DNA of 39,059 nucleotides, taken from the NCBI GenBank assembly GCA_037443645.1, contig JBBINY010000024.1, forward strand, positions 1 through 39,059. The letters are read 5' to 3'. This document shows positions 8,874 through 17,692 of the stretch, piece after piece. Position 1 is the stretch's first letter. Each line of letters opens with the position of its first letter. The notes beneath the pieces were generated by a model. The model was not told the origin of the DNA and searched no databases. It saw only the letters and a list, made by a program, of their open reading frames with translations. This stretch comes from UBA2336 sp037443645 (lineage in GTDB: Bacteria > Bacteroidota > Bacteroidia > Cytophagales > Cyclobacteriaceae). A program made the position numbers and the translations under genes.

Positions 8874-9922
8874 CAGTTTCTGGGTTGGGCCTTCGCTTTG
8901 CGTTGCTCGCGGGTAAGCGCTTGCTGATAGCGTTGAGCATTGCGGTTGTGCTCCGATAGGTTTGCTGTAAAATTGTGGTATCCTGAAAAATCTTCGCGGG
9001 CACACATGTACAGATAGTTGCTTGCTTTAAAATTGAGTACGGCATCAATCGATGAAATTTCCGGCATGTTGATAGGACCCGGTGGCAATCCGCGATACTT
9101 GTACGTGTTATAGGGTGAATCAACTTCTTTATGCTCATTGAGCACTCGCTTTATCGAAAAGTCGCCTACCGCAAAAACCAGGGTCGGATCGGCCTGCAGG
9201 GGTATCCCTTTCTTTAGCCGGTTAATATAAAGCCCTGCAATAACGGGTGCCTCGTCCCGCTTAATCGTTTCGGCCTGAACAATACTGGCTAATATTGAAA
9301 CCTCAACGGGTGAGAGACCGATTGACTCTGCTTTCTTCTTCCTGTCATCTGTCCAAAATGTTTGGTATTCATCGTGCATGCGTTCAACCAACTGAGCAGG
9401 CGTTATGTTGTAATACACTTCGTATGTATTGGGTATAAACATTGCAAGAATGTTATCTTTTGTAAACCCATAGGGATTGTTCATGGCAAACCGCACCAAC
9501 TCTGCTTCAAACTCCTCAGGCCGCATACCTACCGTGCGGGTAATTTTCTGGGCCAGTTCGGGCAGCATCCGCACATTGTTAAATGTAATGGTTACCGGTT
9601 CCTGTTTGCCCAACCGAAGAAACCTGATCACCTCCAGGTTGCTCATGTTACTGTGCAATACATAGCGGCCCGGCTTTATCTTTCGGTCGTACTCCATAAA
9701 ACGCGCCAGGAAACTAAACGACATCAGATCCTGCACATAGCCGCCATCATGCAACAGCGTTTGGAGGGTTTCAAATGATGCATCATTCGGTATGATCAGC
9801 AATTGACTTTCCTTACCCACCAGAATGTTGGGCGTGTAACAAATCTGGTAAACATAAAATGTGAAGGTGATCATCAAAACCGATGCCACCAGGAAAATAA
9901 ACAGTTTGCGTGCGCCTTTCAT
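8873..9922 (-). CDS. mltG: Endolytic murein transglycosylase MltG
   Basis: 349 residues from the ATG at 9922. A TTG nine codons further up is less likely, because the perfect -7 element at 9939-9946 overlaps that stretch. An N-terminal membrane helix (MKGARKLFIFLVASVLMITFTF region) anchors the protein. The YceG domain follows, with the catalytic glutamate near residue 218 in SIVQAET, then GLYINRLKKGIPLQADPT, YNTYKYRGLPPGPI, and NYLYMCAREDFSGYHNF. MltG cuts nascent glycan strands near the membrane and sets their length. It heads the operon with the thioesterase and BrkB genes. Confidence 0.95.
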   Translation of the reverse strand: MKGARKLFIFLVASVLMITFTFYVYQICYTPNILVGKESQLLIIPNDASFETLQTLLHDGGYVQDLMSFSFLARFMEYDRKIKPGRYVLHSNMSNLEVIRFLRLGKQEPVTITFNNVRMLPELAQKITRTVGMRPEEFEAELVRFAMNNPYGFTKDNILAMFIPNTYEVYYNITPAQLVERMHDEYQTFWTDDRKKKAESIGLSPVEVSILASIVQAETIKRDEAPVIAGLYINRLKKGIPLQADPTLVFAVGDFSIKRVLNEHKEVDSPYNTYKYRGLPPGPINMPEISSIDAVLNFKASNYLYMCAREDFSGYHNFTANLSEHNRNAQRYQQALTREQRKAKAQPRN

Positions 9923-9938
9923 GATCCAGACCGATCGC

Positions 9939-9946
9939 CAAAAATA
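9939..9946 (-). promoter_or_regulatory. -7 element upstream of mltG
   Basis: On the minus strand this reads TATTTTTG, a perfect TAnnTTTG. It lies 17 bases before the ATG at 9922 and so supports that start over the upstream TTG at 9949. Confidence 0.55.
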
Positions 9947-9997
9947 CAAAAATCGCTAAACGTGATGGCCTGGCGGGGAAGCTGCGTATATTGAAGC

Positions 9998-10621
9998 ATG
10001 TCTGCTGAATTACTTCCTGTTCATCCGGTAAATCCGGAAGCTCGGAAAATTAAACGAGTAGCCGAAGTACTACGCACCGGGGGCATTGTGATTTATCCCA
10101 CCGACACGATTTACGGTATCGGGTGCGATTTGTTAAACCGAAGAGCCGTTGAACGACTCTGCCGGGTACTGGATATTAAACCTCAGAAACTTAACTTGTC
10201 GTTTATCTGCAGCAGCCTGAGTGATGTTTCGAAGTATGTAAAGCGAATTGAAACACCGGTTTTTAAATTGCTCAAGAAAGCACTTCCCGGCCCCTACACC
10301 TTCATCTTTGACTCCGGCAGCAGTGTTCCGAAAATTCTTGGCACCAGCAAAAAAACGGTCGGCATCCGGATACCCAATCACCCGATTCCATTGGCGTTGG
10401 TGGCTGAGCTGGGGAACCCGATAATCTCAGCGTCCATCAAAGATGATGACCAGATCAAAGCATACACCACCGATCCGGAGGAAATCCATTCCGATTTTGC
10501 CGGCATAGTGGATGTTGTGATTGACGGGGGCCCCGGAGGAAATATTCCATCAACGGTTATTGACTGCAGCCAGGGCGAGATGGTATTGGTGCGCCAGGGG
10601 TTGGGTGAAAATCTTTTCTAA
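9998..10621 (+). CDS. L-threonylcarbamoyladenylate synthase (Sua5/YciO/YrdC family)
   Basis: 207 residues, a single YrdC domain. TGGIVIYPTDTIYGIGCD (about residues 28-45) and KTVGIRIPNHPIPLAL are the family's nucleotide and substrate-binding stretches. NPIISASIKDD and PSTVIDCSQGEMVLVRQG follow near the end. TsaC/Sua5 enzymes make threonylcarbamoyl-AMP from threonine, bicarbonate and ATP for the t6A37 modification of ANN-decoding tRNAs. The YciO paralogue looks similar, so the exact member is not certain. The WbqC-like gene starts two bases after its stop. Confidence 0.88.
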   Translation: MSAELLPVHPVNPEARKIKRVAEVLRTGGIVIYPTDTIYGIGCDLLNRRAVERLCRVLDIKPQKLNLSFICSSLSDVSKYVKRIETPVFKLLKKALPGPYTFIFDSGSSVPKILGTSKKTVGIRIPNHPIPLALVAELGNPIISASIKDDDQIKAYTTDPEEIHSDFAGIVDVVIDGGPGGNIPSTVIDCSQGEMVLVRQGLGENLF

Positions 10622-10623
10622 CC

Positions 10624-11256
10624 ATGATACAACCCACCGGGTGCCTCATCGAACTTCACTACCTGCCCTGCCTGGCCTGGTTCACTGCGGTTCAATCGCA
10701 CCCGGAAATTATTCTTGAAAAGCATGAACATTATTGTAAACAGACGTACCGAAACCGCTGCCACATCCTTGGAGCAAACCGTGTTGAAAAACTGATTATC
10801 CCCGTCACCTTATCAGATCACCACACACGGATAAGCGACTTGCGGATTGACTACACACAGAAATGGCTGACCAACCATTGGCGATCCATTGAATCCGCAT
10901 ACCGAAAGGCACCTTTTTTTGAGCATTATGCCGATACCTTCCAGCGCGCACTGTTCAGCAAATACCGATTTCTTTATGACCTCAATTATCACCTGCTGGA
11001 AGGATGCCTGAAATTCCTCAACCGGAACATACAGATCAGAGAAAGTACGGTTTATGAAGAAACCCCAAAGGGTGTAATCGATTTACGAAACCAGGTTAGT
11101 CCTAAACATACCGGGTTCTCAAAATTCTTTCACCCCGTGACATACACCCAGGTGTTCGGTAATTCGTTTATCCCTAACCTGAGCATTATAGATTTGTTGT
11201 TCTGCGTGGGGCCCGAATCGAGTTACCTCCTTGAAGCCTCCGGGATGCATCAATGA
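10624..11256 (+). CDS. WbqC-like family protein
   Basis: 210 residues, recognisable as the WbqC family (PF08889): LIELHYLPCLAWFTAV at the N-terminus, then YRNRCHILGANRVEKLIIPV, ISDLRIDYTQKWLTNHWRSIESAYRKAPFFEHY, and RFLYDLNYHLL. The family is tied by name to O-antigen clusters but has no proven activity; in Bacteroidota it often occurs away from polysaccharide loci, as here. It is only two bases after the YrdC-type gene, so they form an operon. No signal peptide is seen, so it is probably cytoplasmic. Confidence 0.85.
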   Translation: MIQPTGCLIELHYLPCLAWFTAVQSHPEIILEKHEHYCKQTYRNRCHILGANRVEKLIIPVTLSDHHTRISDLRIDYTQKWLTNHWRSIESAYRKAPFFEHYADTFQRALFSKYRFLYDLNYHLLEGCLKFLNRNIQIRESTVYEETPKGVIDLRNQVSPKHTGFSKFFHPVTYTQVFGNSFIPNLSIIDLLFCVGPESSYLLEASGMHQ

Positions 11257-11356
11257 ACAAAAAGGGATTTCATAACGTTTCCACTAACATGCATACACAT
11301 ACCGCTTAAGCCAAAATGAGGGGAAAAACCACTAAGAAAATCCAGTTTAAAAAGTT

Positions 11357-11364
11357 TACATTTA
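11357..11364 (+). promoter_or_regulatory. Possible -7 element upstream of clpC
   Basis: TACATTTA differs from TAnnTTTG only in the last base and lies 26 bases before the ATG at 11390. The 133-base gap between the WbqC-like gene and clpC holds nothing else I can support; it contains three TTTACA copies of unknown meaning. Confidence 0.3.
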
Positions 11365-11389
11365 CAGTAATTTCATTCCCGTTTACAGT

Positions 11390-13921
11390 ATGGAAGCAAA
11401 ATTTTCCAACCGCGTTAAAGAAGTAATCAGCCTGAGCCGTGAAGAGGCCCTTCGCCTCGGGCACGACTATATTGGTACCGAACATTTGCTGCTTGGGCTC
11501 ATCCGCGAGGGCGAAGGGGTTGCCGTTGGGGTACTGAAGAAACTCGGTGTGTCCCTCAGCGACCTGCGCAATGAAATCGAAAAGGTGTCGAAAGGGACTG
11601 CCACCCATGAAGTTAAAAACCTGGCGAATATTCCTTTAACCAAGGCTTCGGAAAAGGTTTTAAAGATTACATACCTGGAGGCCAAGATATTTAAGGCACA
11701 ACTGATCGGAACAGAGCATTTGCTGTTATCGATCTTACGCGATGCAGATAACCTGGCAACGCAAATCCTGAAAAAATTTGATGTGAATTATGAAACTGTA
11801 AAGGAAATGCTTGAATACCAGCACGAAGGTCCGCAAGCGGCTTCCGACACGGATGATCCGGATGATGATTCGTCACGGATTTTCGGTGGAGGATCAGGAT
11901 CTCCAGGTAAGGAAAAGAAAGGAACGGAAAAATCGCGTACCCCGGTGTTGGATAACTTTGGAAGAGACCTTACCCGGCTGGCTGAAGACGGCAAGCTGGA
12001 TCCGATCGTAGGACGCGAAAAAGAAATCGAGCGGGTTGCCCAGATTTTAAGTCGCAGAAAGAAAAATAATCCCATTTTGATTGGCGAACCCGGTGTGGGC
12101 AAAACGGCAATTGCCGAAGGCCTGGCCTTGCGCATTGTGCAGAAAAAAGTTTCGCGCGTACTGTTCGGCAAGCGGGTGGTTACGCTTGATCTTGCATCCC
12201 TGGTTGCCGGCACAAAATATCGAGGCCAGTTTGAAGAACGTATGAAGGCGGTGATGAATGAATTGGAAAAGTCTCCGGATGTAATCCTTTTCATCGATGA
12301 ACTGCACACCATTGTGGGTGCGGGTGGCGCGTCTGGTTCATTGGATGCCTCCAACATGTTTAAACCCGCCCTTGCTCGCGGAGAAATTCAATGCATTGGG
12401 GCTACAACACTGGATGAATACCGGCAGTACATTGAAAAAGACGGAGCCCTGGCCCGGAGGTTTCAAATGGTAATGGTTGATTCAACAACCCCCGAGGAAA
12501 CCCTTCAAATCCTGGAAAACATTAAAGACAAATACGAGGATCACCACCACGTAACCTATACCAAAGAAGCTATTGAAGCGTGTGTTAAATTATCCGACCG
12601 GTACATAAGCGATCGGTTTTTGCCGGATAAAGCCATTGACGTGATGGACGAAGCCGGTGCCCGGGTGCACATCAACAACATCCACGTACCAGAGGATATT
12701 GTGAAGCTGGAAGAAGCTATTGAAGATGTGAAGAAAGAAAAAAACCGGGTGGTTAAAAGCCAAAAATATGAAGAGGCCGCCCAGTTGCGCGACAGGGAGA
12801 AAAAACTGCTCGAACAACTTGATGTTGCCAAAGCACGCTGGGAAGAAAAAACCCGCACCGAAAAATACACCGTGAATGAAGACAATGTGGCCGATGTGAT
12901 CGCCATGATGACGGGCATTCCCACCAAACGCATTGCACAAAAAGAGAGCAATAAGCTGCTGGGGATGAGTGACGAGTTGAGCGGCAAAGTAATCGGGCAG
13001 GAAGAGGCCATTAAAAAACTAACCAAAGCCATCCAGCGTACACGGGTTGGCTTAAAGGATCCGCGCAAACCGATCGGCTCCTTCATTTTCCTTGGACCTA
13101 CCGGGGTAGGAAAAACCGAACTGGCAAAGGTACTGGCAACCTATCTGTTCGATAAGGATGATGCGCTCATTCGTATTGACATGAGCGAGTACATGGAAAA
13201 GTTTTCGGTTTCGCGATTGGTAGGGGCTCCTCCAGGCTACGTAGGCTATGAAGAAGGAGGCCAACTCACCGAAAAGGTAAGGAGAAAGCCTTACTCGGTT
13301 GTGTTGCTGGATGAAATTGAGAAAGCACACCCTGATGTATTCAATATTTTATTACAGGTGCTTGATGATGGCATCCTTACAGATGGATTGGGCAGGCGGG
13401 TGGACTTCAGAAACACCATTATTATCATGACATCCAACATTGGTGTTCGTGACCTGAAGGATTTCGGTACCGGCATTGGCTTTGCGCCTTCTTCCAAACG
13501 CGAGAACGAAGAGGAGATCATGAAGTCAACCATCCAAAATGCACTGAAACGAGCGTTCAGCCCGGAATTCCTTAACCGCCTGGATGATGTGATTGTATTC
13601 AACTCGCTGCAACGCGAGCACATTCACAAAATCATAGAGATCACGTTGAAGAAAGTGTTCGACCGGATTAACACGTTAGGGTATACGGTTGAGCTGACCG
13701 ATAAGGCAAAAGATTTTCTTTCAGATAAAGGGTACGATCACCAATTTGGTGCCCGGCCGCTTAACCGTGCCATTACCAAGTACCTGGAAGACCCGGTGGC
13801 AGAAGAGATCCTGAAAGGAGAAATTGAGGAGGGCGGCACAATTGTGGCTGACTATGACGGCAAAGGCGACCAGCTTACACTGAAGGTAAAAAAACCAAAA
13901 GCTGCATCGAAAAAAGAGTGA
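11390..13921 (+). CDS. clpC: ATP-dependent Clp protease ATP-binding subunit ClpC
   Basis: 843 residues. Domains in order are two Clp-N repeats (about 1-145), a charged linker, AAA+ domain 1 with Walker A GEPGVGKT at 232-239, a middle region with a UVR-type coiled coil (KYEEAAQLRDREKKLLEQL), and AAA+ domain 2 with Walker A GPTGVGKT at 569-576 and pore loop GAPPGYVGYEEGG. The UVR-type middle region and the absence of the long ClpB coiled coil mark it as ClpC. Ile696-Gly697-Phe698 fits the tripeptide that docks on ClpP, so it probably unfolds substrates for ClpP. No mcsA, mcsB or ctsR is nearby. A strong terminator follows. Confidence 0.96.
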   Translation: MEAKFSNRVKEVISLSREEALRLGHDYIGTEHLLLGLIREGEGVAVGVLKKLGVSLSDLRNEIEKVSKGTATHEVKNLANIPLTKASEKVLKITYLEAKIFKAQLIGTEHLLLSILRDADNLATQILKKFDVNYETVKEMLEYQHEGPQAASDTDDPDDDSSRIFGGGSGSPGKEKKGTEKSRTPVLDNFGRDLTRLAEDGKLDPIVGREKEIERVAQILSRRKKNNPILIGEPGVGKTAIAEGLALRIVQKKVSRVLFGKRVVTLDLASLVAGTKYRGQFEERMKAVMNELEKSPDVILFIDELHTIVGAGGASGSLDASNMFKPALARGEIQCIGATTLDEYRQYIEKDGALARRFQMVMVDSTTPEETLQILENIKDKYEDHHHVTYTKEAIEACVKLSDRYISDRFLPDKAIDVMDEAGARVHINNIHVPEDIVKLEEAIEDVKKEKNRVVKSQKYEEAAQLRDREKKLLEQLDVAKARWEEKTRTEKYTVNEDNVADVIAMMTGIPTKRIAQKESNKLLGMSDELSGKVIGQEEAIKKLTKAIQRTRVGLKDPRKPIGSFIFLGPTGVGKTELAKVLATYLFDKDDALIRIDMSEYMEKFSVSRLVGAPPGYVGYEEGGQLTEKVRRKPYSVVLLDEIEKAHPDVFNILLQVLDDGILTDGLGRRVDFRNTIIIMTSNIGVRDLKDFGTGIGFAPSSKRENEEEIMKSTIQNALKRAFSPEFLNRLDDVIVFNSLQREHIHKIIEITLKKVFDRINTLGYTVELTDKAKDFLSDKGYDHQFGARPLNRAITKYLEDPVAEEILKGEIEEGGTIVADYDGKGDQLTLKVKKPKAASKKE

Positions 13922-13927
13922 TTCAAC

Positions 13928-13953
13928 AGGCGGGGCAACCCGCCTTTTTTTTT
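13928..13953 (+). terminator. Rho-independent terminator of clpC
   Basis: A seven-base-pair stem AGGCGGG/CCCGCCT with a GCAA tetraloop is followed by a run of nine T, seven bases after the clpC stop. It sits between clpC and the convergent VWA-type gene. Confidence 0.9.
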
Positions 13954-14002
13954 GATTTCACATCACTTACCCATATTTACTATTAAGGGGTGGCGGGCAG
14001 CA

Positions 14003-16084
14003 TTAATATCCCCCAAAATACTTCCTGAGAAACCACTCTGAGCTTATCAGTACCAGGAGCAACAACAAAATCCATGGTATACCAATCACCGGCCGGTAGC
14101 GTTCACTGGTGCGCAGGATGCCCTGTGCCCGCTGTTGCAGTAGATCTTCCTGCAGGTTATCCAATTGAGTTATGGGGTAAAACCGGCCACCCGTGTTGTC
14201 GGCCAGTTTACGCAATAACCCGAAATCGGCCGTTACATTCAGTAGCTCAAGTTGCCGGCCGGATACAAGAAACTGACCCTTTACTTCTTCACGAATGGAA
14301 TTGACAAGCGTGGCGGCCCGGTACTTGTAAACTCCTTCTTTTAATCCGCCTAACGCATACCGCGTATTTCCAGGGCTTGTCAGGTAGCTGTACTGGGTTC
14401 TCCTTCCCTGCTCATCGGTTATTTCCAGTTCAATTGTATTTCCGAAAACGGGCTCAAAAATGTCGTTGAAAACCTGGCTCTCAAAAACAACGCCTTCTGT
14501 TTCAGAGAACTCCTGCTTCACCGGAAAGCAACGGAACTTACGCTTATCCTCTGCCGTTGACAGAAACTGAAACAACTTGCCAAAAAAATCATCAAATTGA
14601 GCTGTACTTTCAGTCCTGGAGTACTCGTACAATCGCCAGCGCCATAACCCCTCGCCAAGCAATGTGCCCACTTTGCGGTGTTCGGCCTGCTCAACCACTA
14701 ATAGGGGCTTCTCGGTAACCAGGTTTCCCACCTTTTGCATAAGTACCGGAATCGCCTCAGGGGATACCTCAAGCTTCCCGAAATGAACAGAAACCGGTGG
14801 AAATCCCTGTATACCAGAGGCGGCATCGCCTGATAAGGTAAACAGCGAAAACGCAGGATGCAGAACCGGTGTAACCTCATCGAATTGTCTCGGAATCTGC
14901 TCATACTTAACCGGCAGTTGGTAGGGCGACAGTTGATTCATATCACTCTGTTGTCCTAAAATGAAAAACAACGGTGTACGCCCGCTCACTGCACGTTTGA
15001 ATAAGTCGGAATGCCTGCCGCGAACATCAGGCACCTGGTGGAAAATAATCAGGTCAACGGCATTGGGTTGCAATGCTGCTGCTTCAACCTCAAACACGGG
15101 AGGCACATGCAGCAAAAGCTCGTAGTTTGAGTTCTTTTCGAGTACGGTCCGGATTGCTTTAATATCCGGGTGAGGGGCTGCGCCCACCAGCAAGATCTTT
15201 TTACGACCCTTTACTACTTCAATAAATACTGACGCCTGGTTATTTTTCGGGTTGCTTTCACCCTCCTTTCGCTCAACCACAACATCCCATCGTTGGATGC
15301 CTTCTTCGGCAGCAACCGGCTGAAACTCAACCTGAATAAATCCATCATCGGCAACGGCCCTGGTGAGCCTGTCAACCACTGCTCCTTTATGCAACAGCAA
15401 AATGGTAACCGGCTCATGCAGGAATCCCGTTGCTGAAACAGCCACGCGCAAAGGGAATTTATTTCCCTGGTAGGCAATCTTATTATATACCACATCACTC
15501 AAGGCAAGGTCAGCGCGAACCGAGCTATCACCCAGGCCAACCGTGTATACCGGAAACGGATAATCGCCATAAAGCGGGGAGAGCCCTGTGTTATAAATCC
15601 CATCGGAAATCAGTGTTACTCCGGCAACCCTCCGGCCTTCAAAACGGCCGGCTATTCTTCGCAGCGCATCGTGCAAGTCAGTTGCTGATGCATCGAAGGA
15701 GGCTCCTTGAAACTCTTTGCCCTGAAGATCCATCCATACCGATTCAAAATTTCTTTCGTTCAAAGATGCCTGCAGCCTCGAAATACGGTTTGATACCGAG
15801 CCTAAGGTTAGCGAATCAAGCACCTCGGCTACTGACTGTGAATTGTCCTGAAGGATTACGAAAACCGGCTTTTCGGTTTGGTATTCCACCTGCTTCACAA
15901 TCGGCCCCAGCAATAGAAAGCAAAGAAAGGCAACCAGTAATGTCCTGCCAGAAAACAAAATCCAATTCAATTGCTTGCTCCATGGATAGTGCATGCGGTA
16001 GTATAAAAGGCCGGCATAAACCAATCCGGCCACCAGGCACAGGGCAAGAAAATACGGTGATGAATCAAAGAGAATTTGTTTCAT
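14003..16084 (-). CDS. VWA-type membrane protein of unknown function (BatA/DUF-like)
   Basis: 693 residues. Two N-terminal helices (about 10-29 and 42-62) are followed by a von Willebrand A-like domain whose MIDAS motif is intact: Asp80, Ser82, Ser84 in ILQDNSQSV, with GVTLISDGIYNTG further on. Next come an Ig-like region, a class-I amidotransferase-like Rossmann region (KKILLVGAAPHPDIKAI, VDLIIFHQVPD), a second Ig-like region, and a C-terminal helix (GIPWILLLLLVLISSEWFL). Related proteins often accompany MoxR/DUF58 genes, which occur elsewhere in this window. The function is unknown; adhesion or complex assembly at the inner membrane is only a guess. It lies 31 bases after rarA on the same strand. 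Confidence 0.75.
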   Translation of the reverse strand: MKQILFDSSPYFLALCLVAGLVYAGLLYYRMHYPWSKQLNWILFSGRTLLVAFLCFLLLGPIVKQVEYQTEKPVFVILQDNSQSVAEVLDSLTLGSVSNRISRLQASLNERNFESVWMDLQGKEFQGASFDASATDLHDALRRIAGRFEGRRVAGVTLISDGIYNTGLSPLYGDYPFPVYTVGLGDSSVRADLALSDVVYNKIAYQGNKFPLRVAVSATGFLHEPVTILLLHKGAVVDRLTRAVADDGFIQVEFQPVAAEEGIQRWDVVVERKEGESNPKNNQASVFIEVVKGRKKILLVGAAPHPDIKAIRTVLEKNSNYELLLHVPPVFEVEAAALQPNAVDLIIFHQVPDVRGRHSDLFKRAVSGRTPLFFILGQQSDMNQLSPYQLPVKYEQIPRQFDEVTPVLHPAFSLFTLSGDAASGIQGFPPVSVHFGKLEVSPEAIPVLMQKVGNLVTEKPLLVVEQAEHRKVGTLLGEGLWRWRLYEYSRTESTAQFDDFFGKLFQFLSTAEDKRKFRCFPVKQEFSETEGVVFESQVFNDIFEPVFGNTIELEITDEQGRRTQYSYLTSPGNTRYALGGLKEGVYKYRAATLVNSIREEVKGQFLVSGRQLELLNVTADFGLLRKLADNTGGRFYPITQLDNLQEDLLQQRAQGILRTSERYRPVIGIPWILLLLLVLISSEWFLRKYFGGY

Positions 16085-16115
16085 GCGCGTTGTTCAAAAT
16101 TTGATCTTTGGGGAT

Positions 16116-17387
16116 TCAGTATCCATACTTTTCTTTCCACAACTCCCGCAGGTGCTTTCTTAACTCTTCTTCTCTCGGATTGTTGCCCGGATCATACAAT
16201 TTTGTGCCTGCCAGTTGCCCGGGAAGAAACTCCATCATTGCAAAATTCCCTTCAAACTGGTGAGCATACAAATAGCCTTTTCCATACCCAAGTTCTTTCA
16301 TCAGGTTTGTGGGTGTGTTTCGTATTGACAACGGCACCGGTAAATCTCCGGTTTCATTTACTACACGAATGGCCTCATCGATGGCATTGTAACTCGCATT
16401 GCTTTTTGGTGAGCAGGCCAGGTAAACCGCACACTGTGCAAGAATAATTCTTGCCTCCGGGTAGCCAATTAGTGTAACCGCCTGAAATGCGCTGGTGGCC
16501 ATTACCAAGGCAGTGGGGTTGGCATTGCCGATGTCTTCCGATGCCAGGATTACCATTCTTCGAGCGATGAATTTTACATCTTCACCCCCTTCAACCATTC
16601 GGGCAAGATAGTACACTGCAGCATTTGGATCGCTTCCGCGGATGGATTTGATGAAAGCAGAGATAATATCATAATGCTGTTCACCACTCTTATCGTAAAT
16701 GGCAATTTTCTTATGTGCAGTTCGGGTAACCTTCTCATCTGTGATGTCTATGGTATCACTGCCCTCTGCCTCCACAACCAACTCCAGAAGGTTTAAAACT
16801 TTCCGGGCATCACCACCCGAGAGTTGAAACAAGGCATGATGCTCACTCAGAATTATTTTTTTCTTTTTCAGTATTTCGTCTTTGTCAAGCGCGTGCCGTG
16901 CAAGTTTAAGTAAGTCTGCTTCGGTTAGTGATTTAAGCACATACACCTGACAACGCGAGAGCAGCGCGGAGTTTACTTCAAACGAAGGGTTTTCGGTTGT
17001 AGCTCCAATTAACGTGATCACTCCCTTTTCAACAGCGTTTAAAAGCGCATCCTGCTGCGCTTTGTTGAATCGATGAATTTCATCGATAAACAGTATTGAC
17101 TTGCCCGATAGCCTTGCCTTTTCAATAACTTCACGAACATCCTTTACTCCGGCACTTACTGCGCTGAGCGTATGGAAAGGTTTTTTTACTTCATGAGCAA
17201 TGATGTTGGCGATCGTGGTCTTGCCCACACCAGGCGGCCCCCACAAAATCATGGATGGAATGTTCCCTGCCTGTATCGCTTTTCTGATTATCCCCTGTGG
17301 ACCGGTCAGGTGCTCTTGCCCCACCAGGTCTTCTAATCGGGAAGGTCGCATGCGTTCCGTCAATGGTTGATTCCCCTGAAAGATCAT
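16116..17387 (-). CDS. rarA: Replication-associated recombination protein A (RarA/MgsA)
   Basis: 423 residues, standard length. It is a AAA+ ATPase related to clamp loaders that acts at stalled replication forks. Walker A GPPGVGKT is at 50-57 and Walker B ILFIDEIHRFNKAQQD has Asp102-Glu103; sensor 1 is in LIGATTENPSFEVNSALLSRC. The C-terminal tetramerisation part includes SAFIKSIRGSDPNAAVYYLARM, EDIGNANP and YNAIDEAI, all diagnostic of RarA. The VWA-type gene follows on the same strand. Confidence 0.95.
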   Translation of the reverse strand: MIFQGNQPLTERMRPSRLEDLVGQEHLTGPQGIIRKAIQAGNIPSMILWGPPGVGKTTIANIIAHEVKKPFHTLSAVSAGVKDVREVIEKARLSGKSILFIDEIHRFNKAQQDALLNAVEKGVITLIGATTENPSFEVNSALLSRCQVYVLKSLTEADLLKLARHALDKDEILKKKKIILSEHHALFQLSGGDARKVLNLLELVVEAEGSDTIDITDEKVTRTAHKKIAIYDKSGEQHYDIISAFIKSIRGSDPNAAVYYLARMVEGGEDVKFIARRMVILASEDIGNANPTALVMATSAFQAVTLIGYPEARIILAQCAVYLACSPKSNASYNAIDEAIRVVNETGDLPVPLSIRNTPTNLMKELGYGKGYLYAHQFEGNFAMMEFLPGQLAGTKLYDPGNNPREEELRKHLRELWKEKYGY

Positions 17388-17518
17388 TCCTTTGATTTTA
17401 ATGCTACCAACTCATGGGTAACGAAAGCAGGTAATGATTCGTCAAAATCGTTCATGTTCAAAATATAATGTTGAAAATTACGAAATCAATTGCGCGAACA
17501 ACCGGATTTGACTTGAAT

Positions 17519-17549
17519 TTGGTTATAACCCACAGGGGTTCTATTTTTG
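17519..17549 (+). promoter_or_regulatory. Promoter of the initiator tRNA gene
   Basis: TTG at 17519-17521, a 20-base spacer, then TATTTTTG at 17542-17549, a perfect -33/-7 pair for Bacteroidota. The tRNA starts 10 bases downstream of the element. The rest of the 172-base gap between rarA and the tRNA shows nothing recognisable. Confidence 0.75.
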
Positions 17550-17559
17550 TGCACCAAAT

Positions 17560-17632
<73 letters not shown>

Positions 17633-17638
17633 CAAAAC

Positions 17639-17675
17639 AGGGCGACCTCAGCATGGTCGCTCTTATTGTTTAGTA
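17639..17675 (+). terminator. Hairpin after the tRNA, likely terminator
   Basis: The stem AGGGCGACC/GGTCGCTCT (17639-17647 with 17655-17663, one G-U pair) has a seven-base loop and is followed by a mixed T-rich stretch ending near 17671. The T-tract is interrupted, so termination may be partial and could let some transcription into era. Confidence 0.55.
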
Positions 17676-17692
17676 CGTGCGCGAGAACTGTC

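Noticed and set aside
8874..9005. N-terminal extension of the thioesterase frame up to 9005
   Set aside because: The extra 44 residues lie wholly inside mltG, have no family similarity, and the ATG at 8873 gives the normal hotdog N-terminus and a one-base overlap with mltG.
11340..11390. Repeated TTTACA motif before clpC as an operator
   Set aside because: Three AT-rich hexamers in 35 bases are expected often enough by chance, and no known clpC regulator gene is nearby.
11316..11426. A 36-codon open frame starting upstream of clpC (MRGKTTKK...)
   Set aside because: It overlaps the clpC start out of frame, has no recognisable product and could easily arise by chance; a leader peptide role has no support.
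12556..13086. Long antisense open frames within clpC and other large genes
   Set aside because: They are shadows of strongly conserved coding sequence in the other strand, with no start context or family match of their own.
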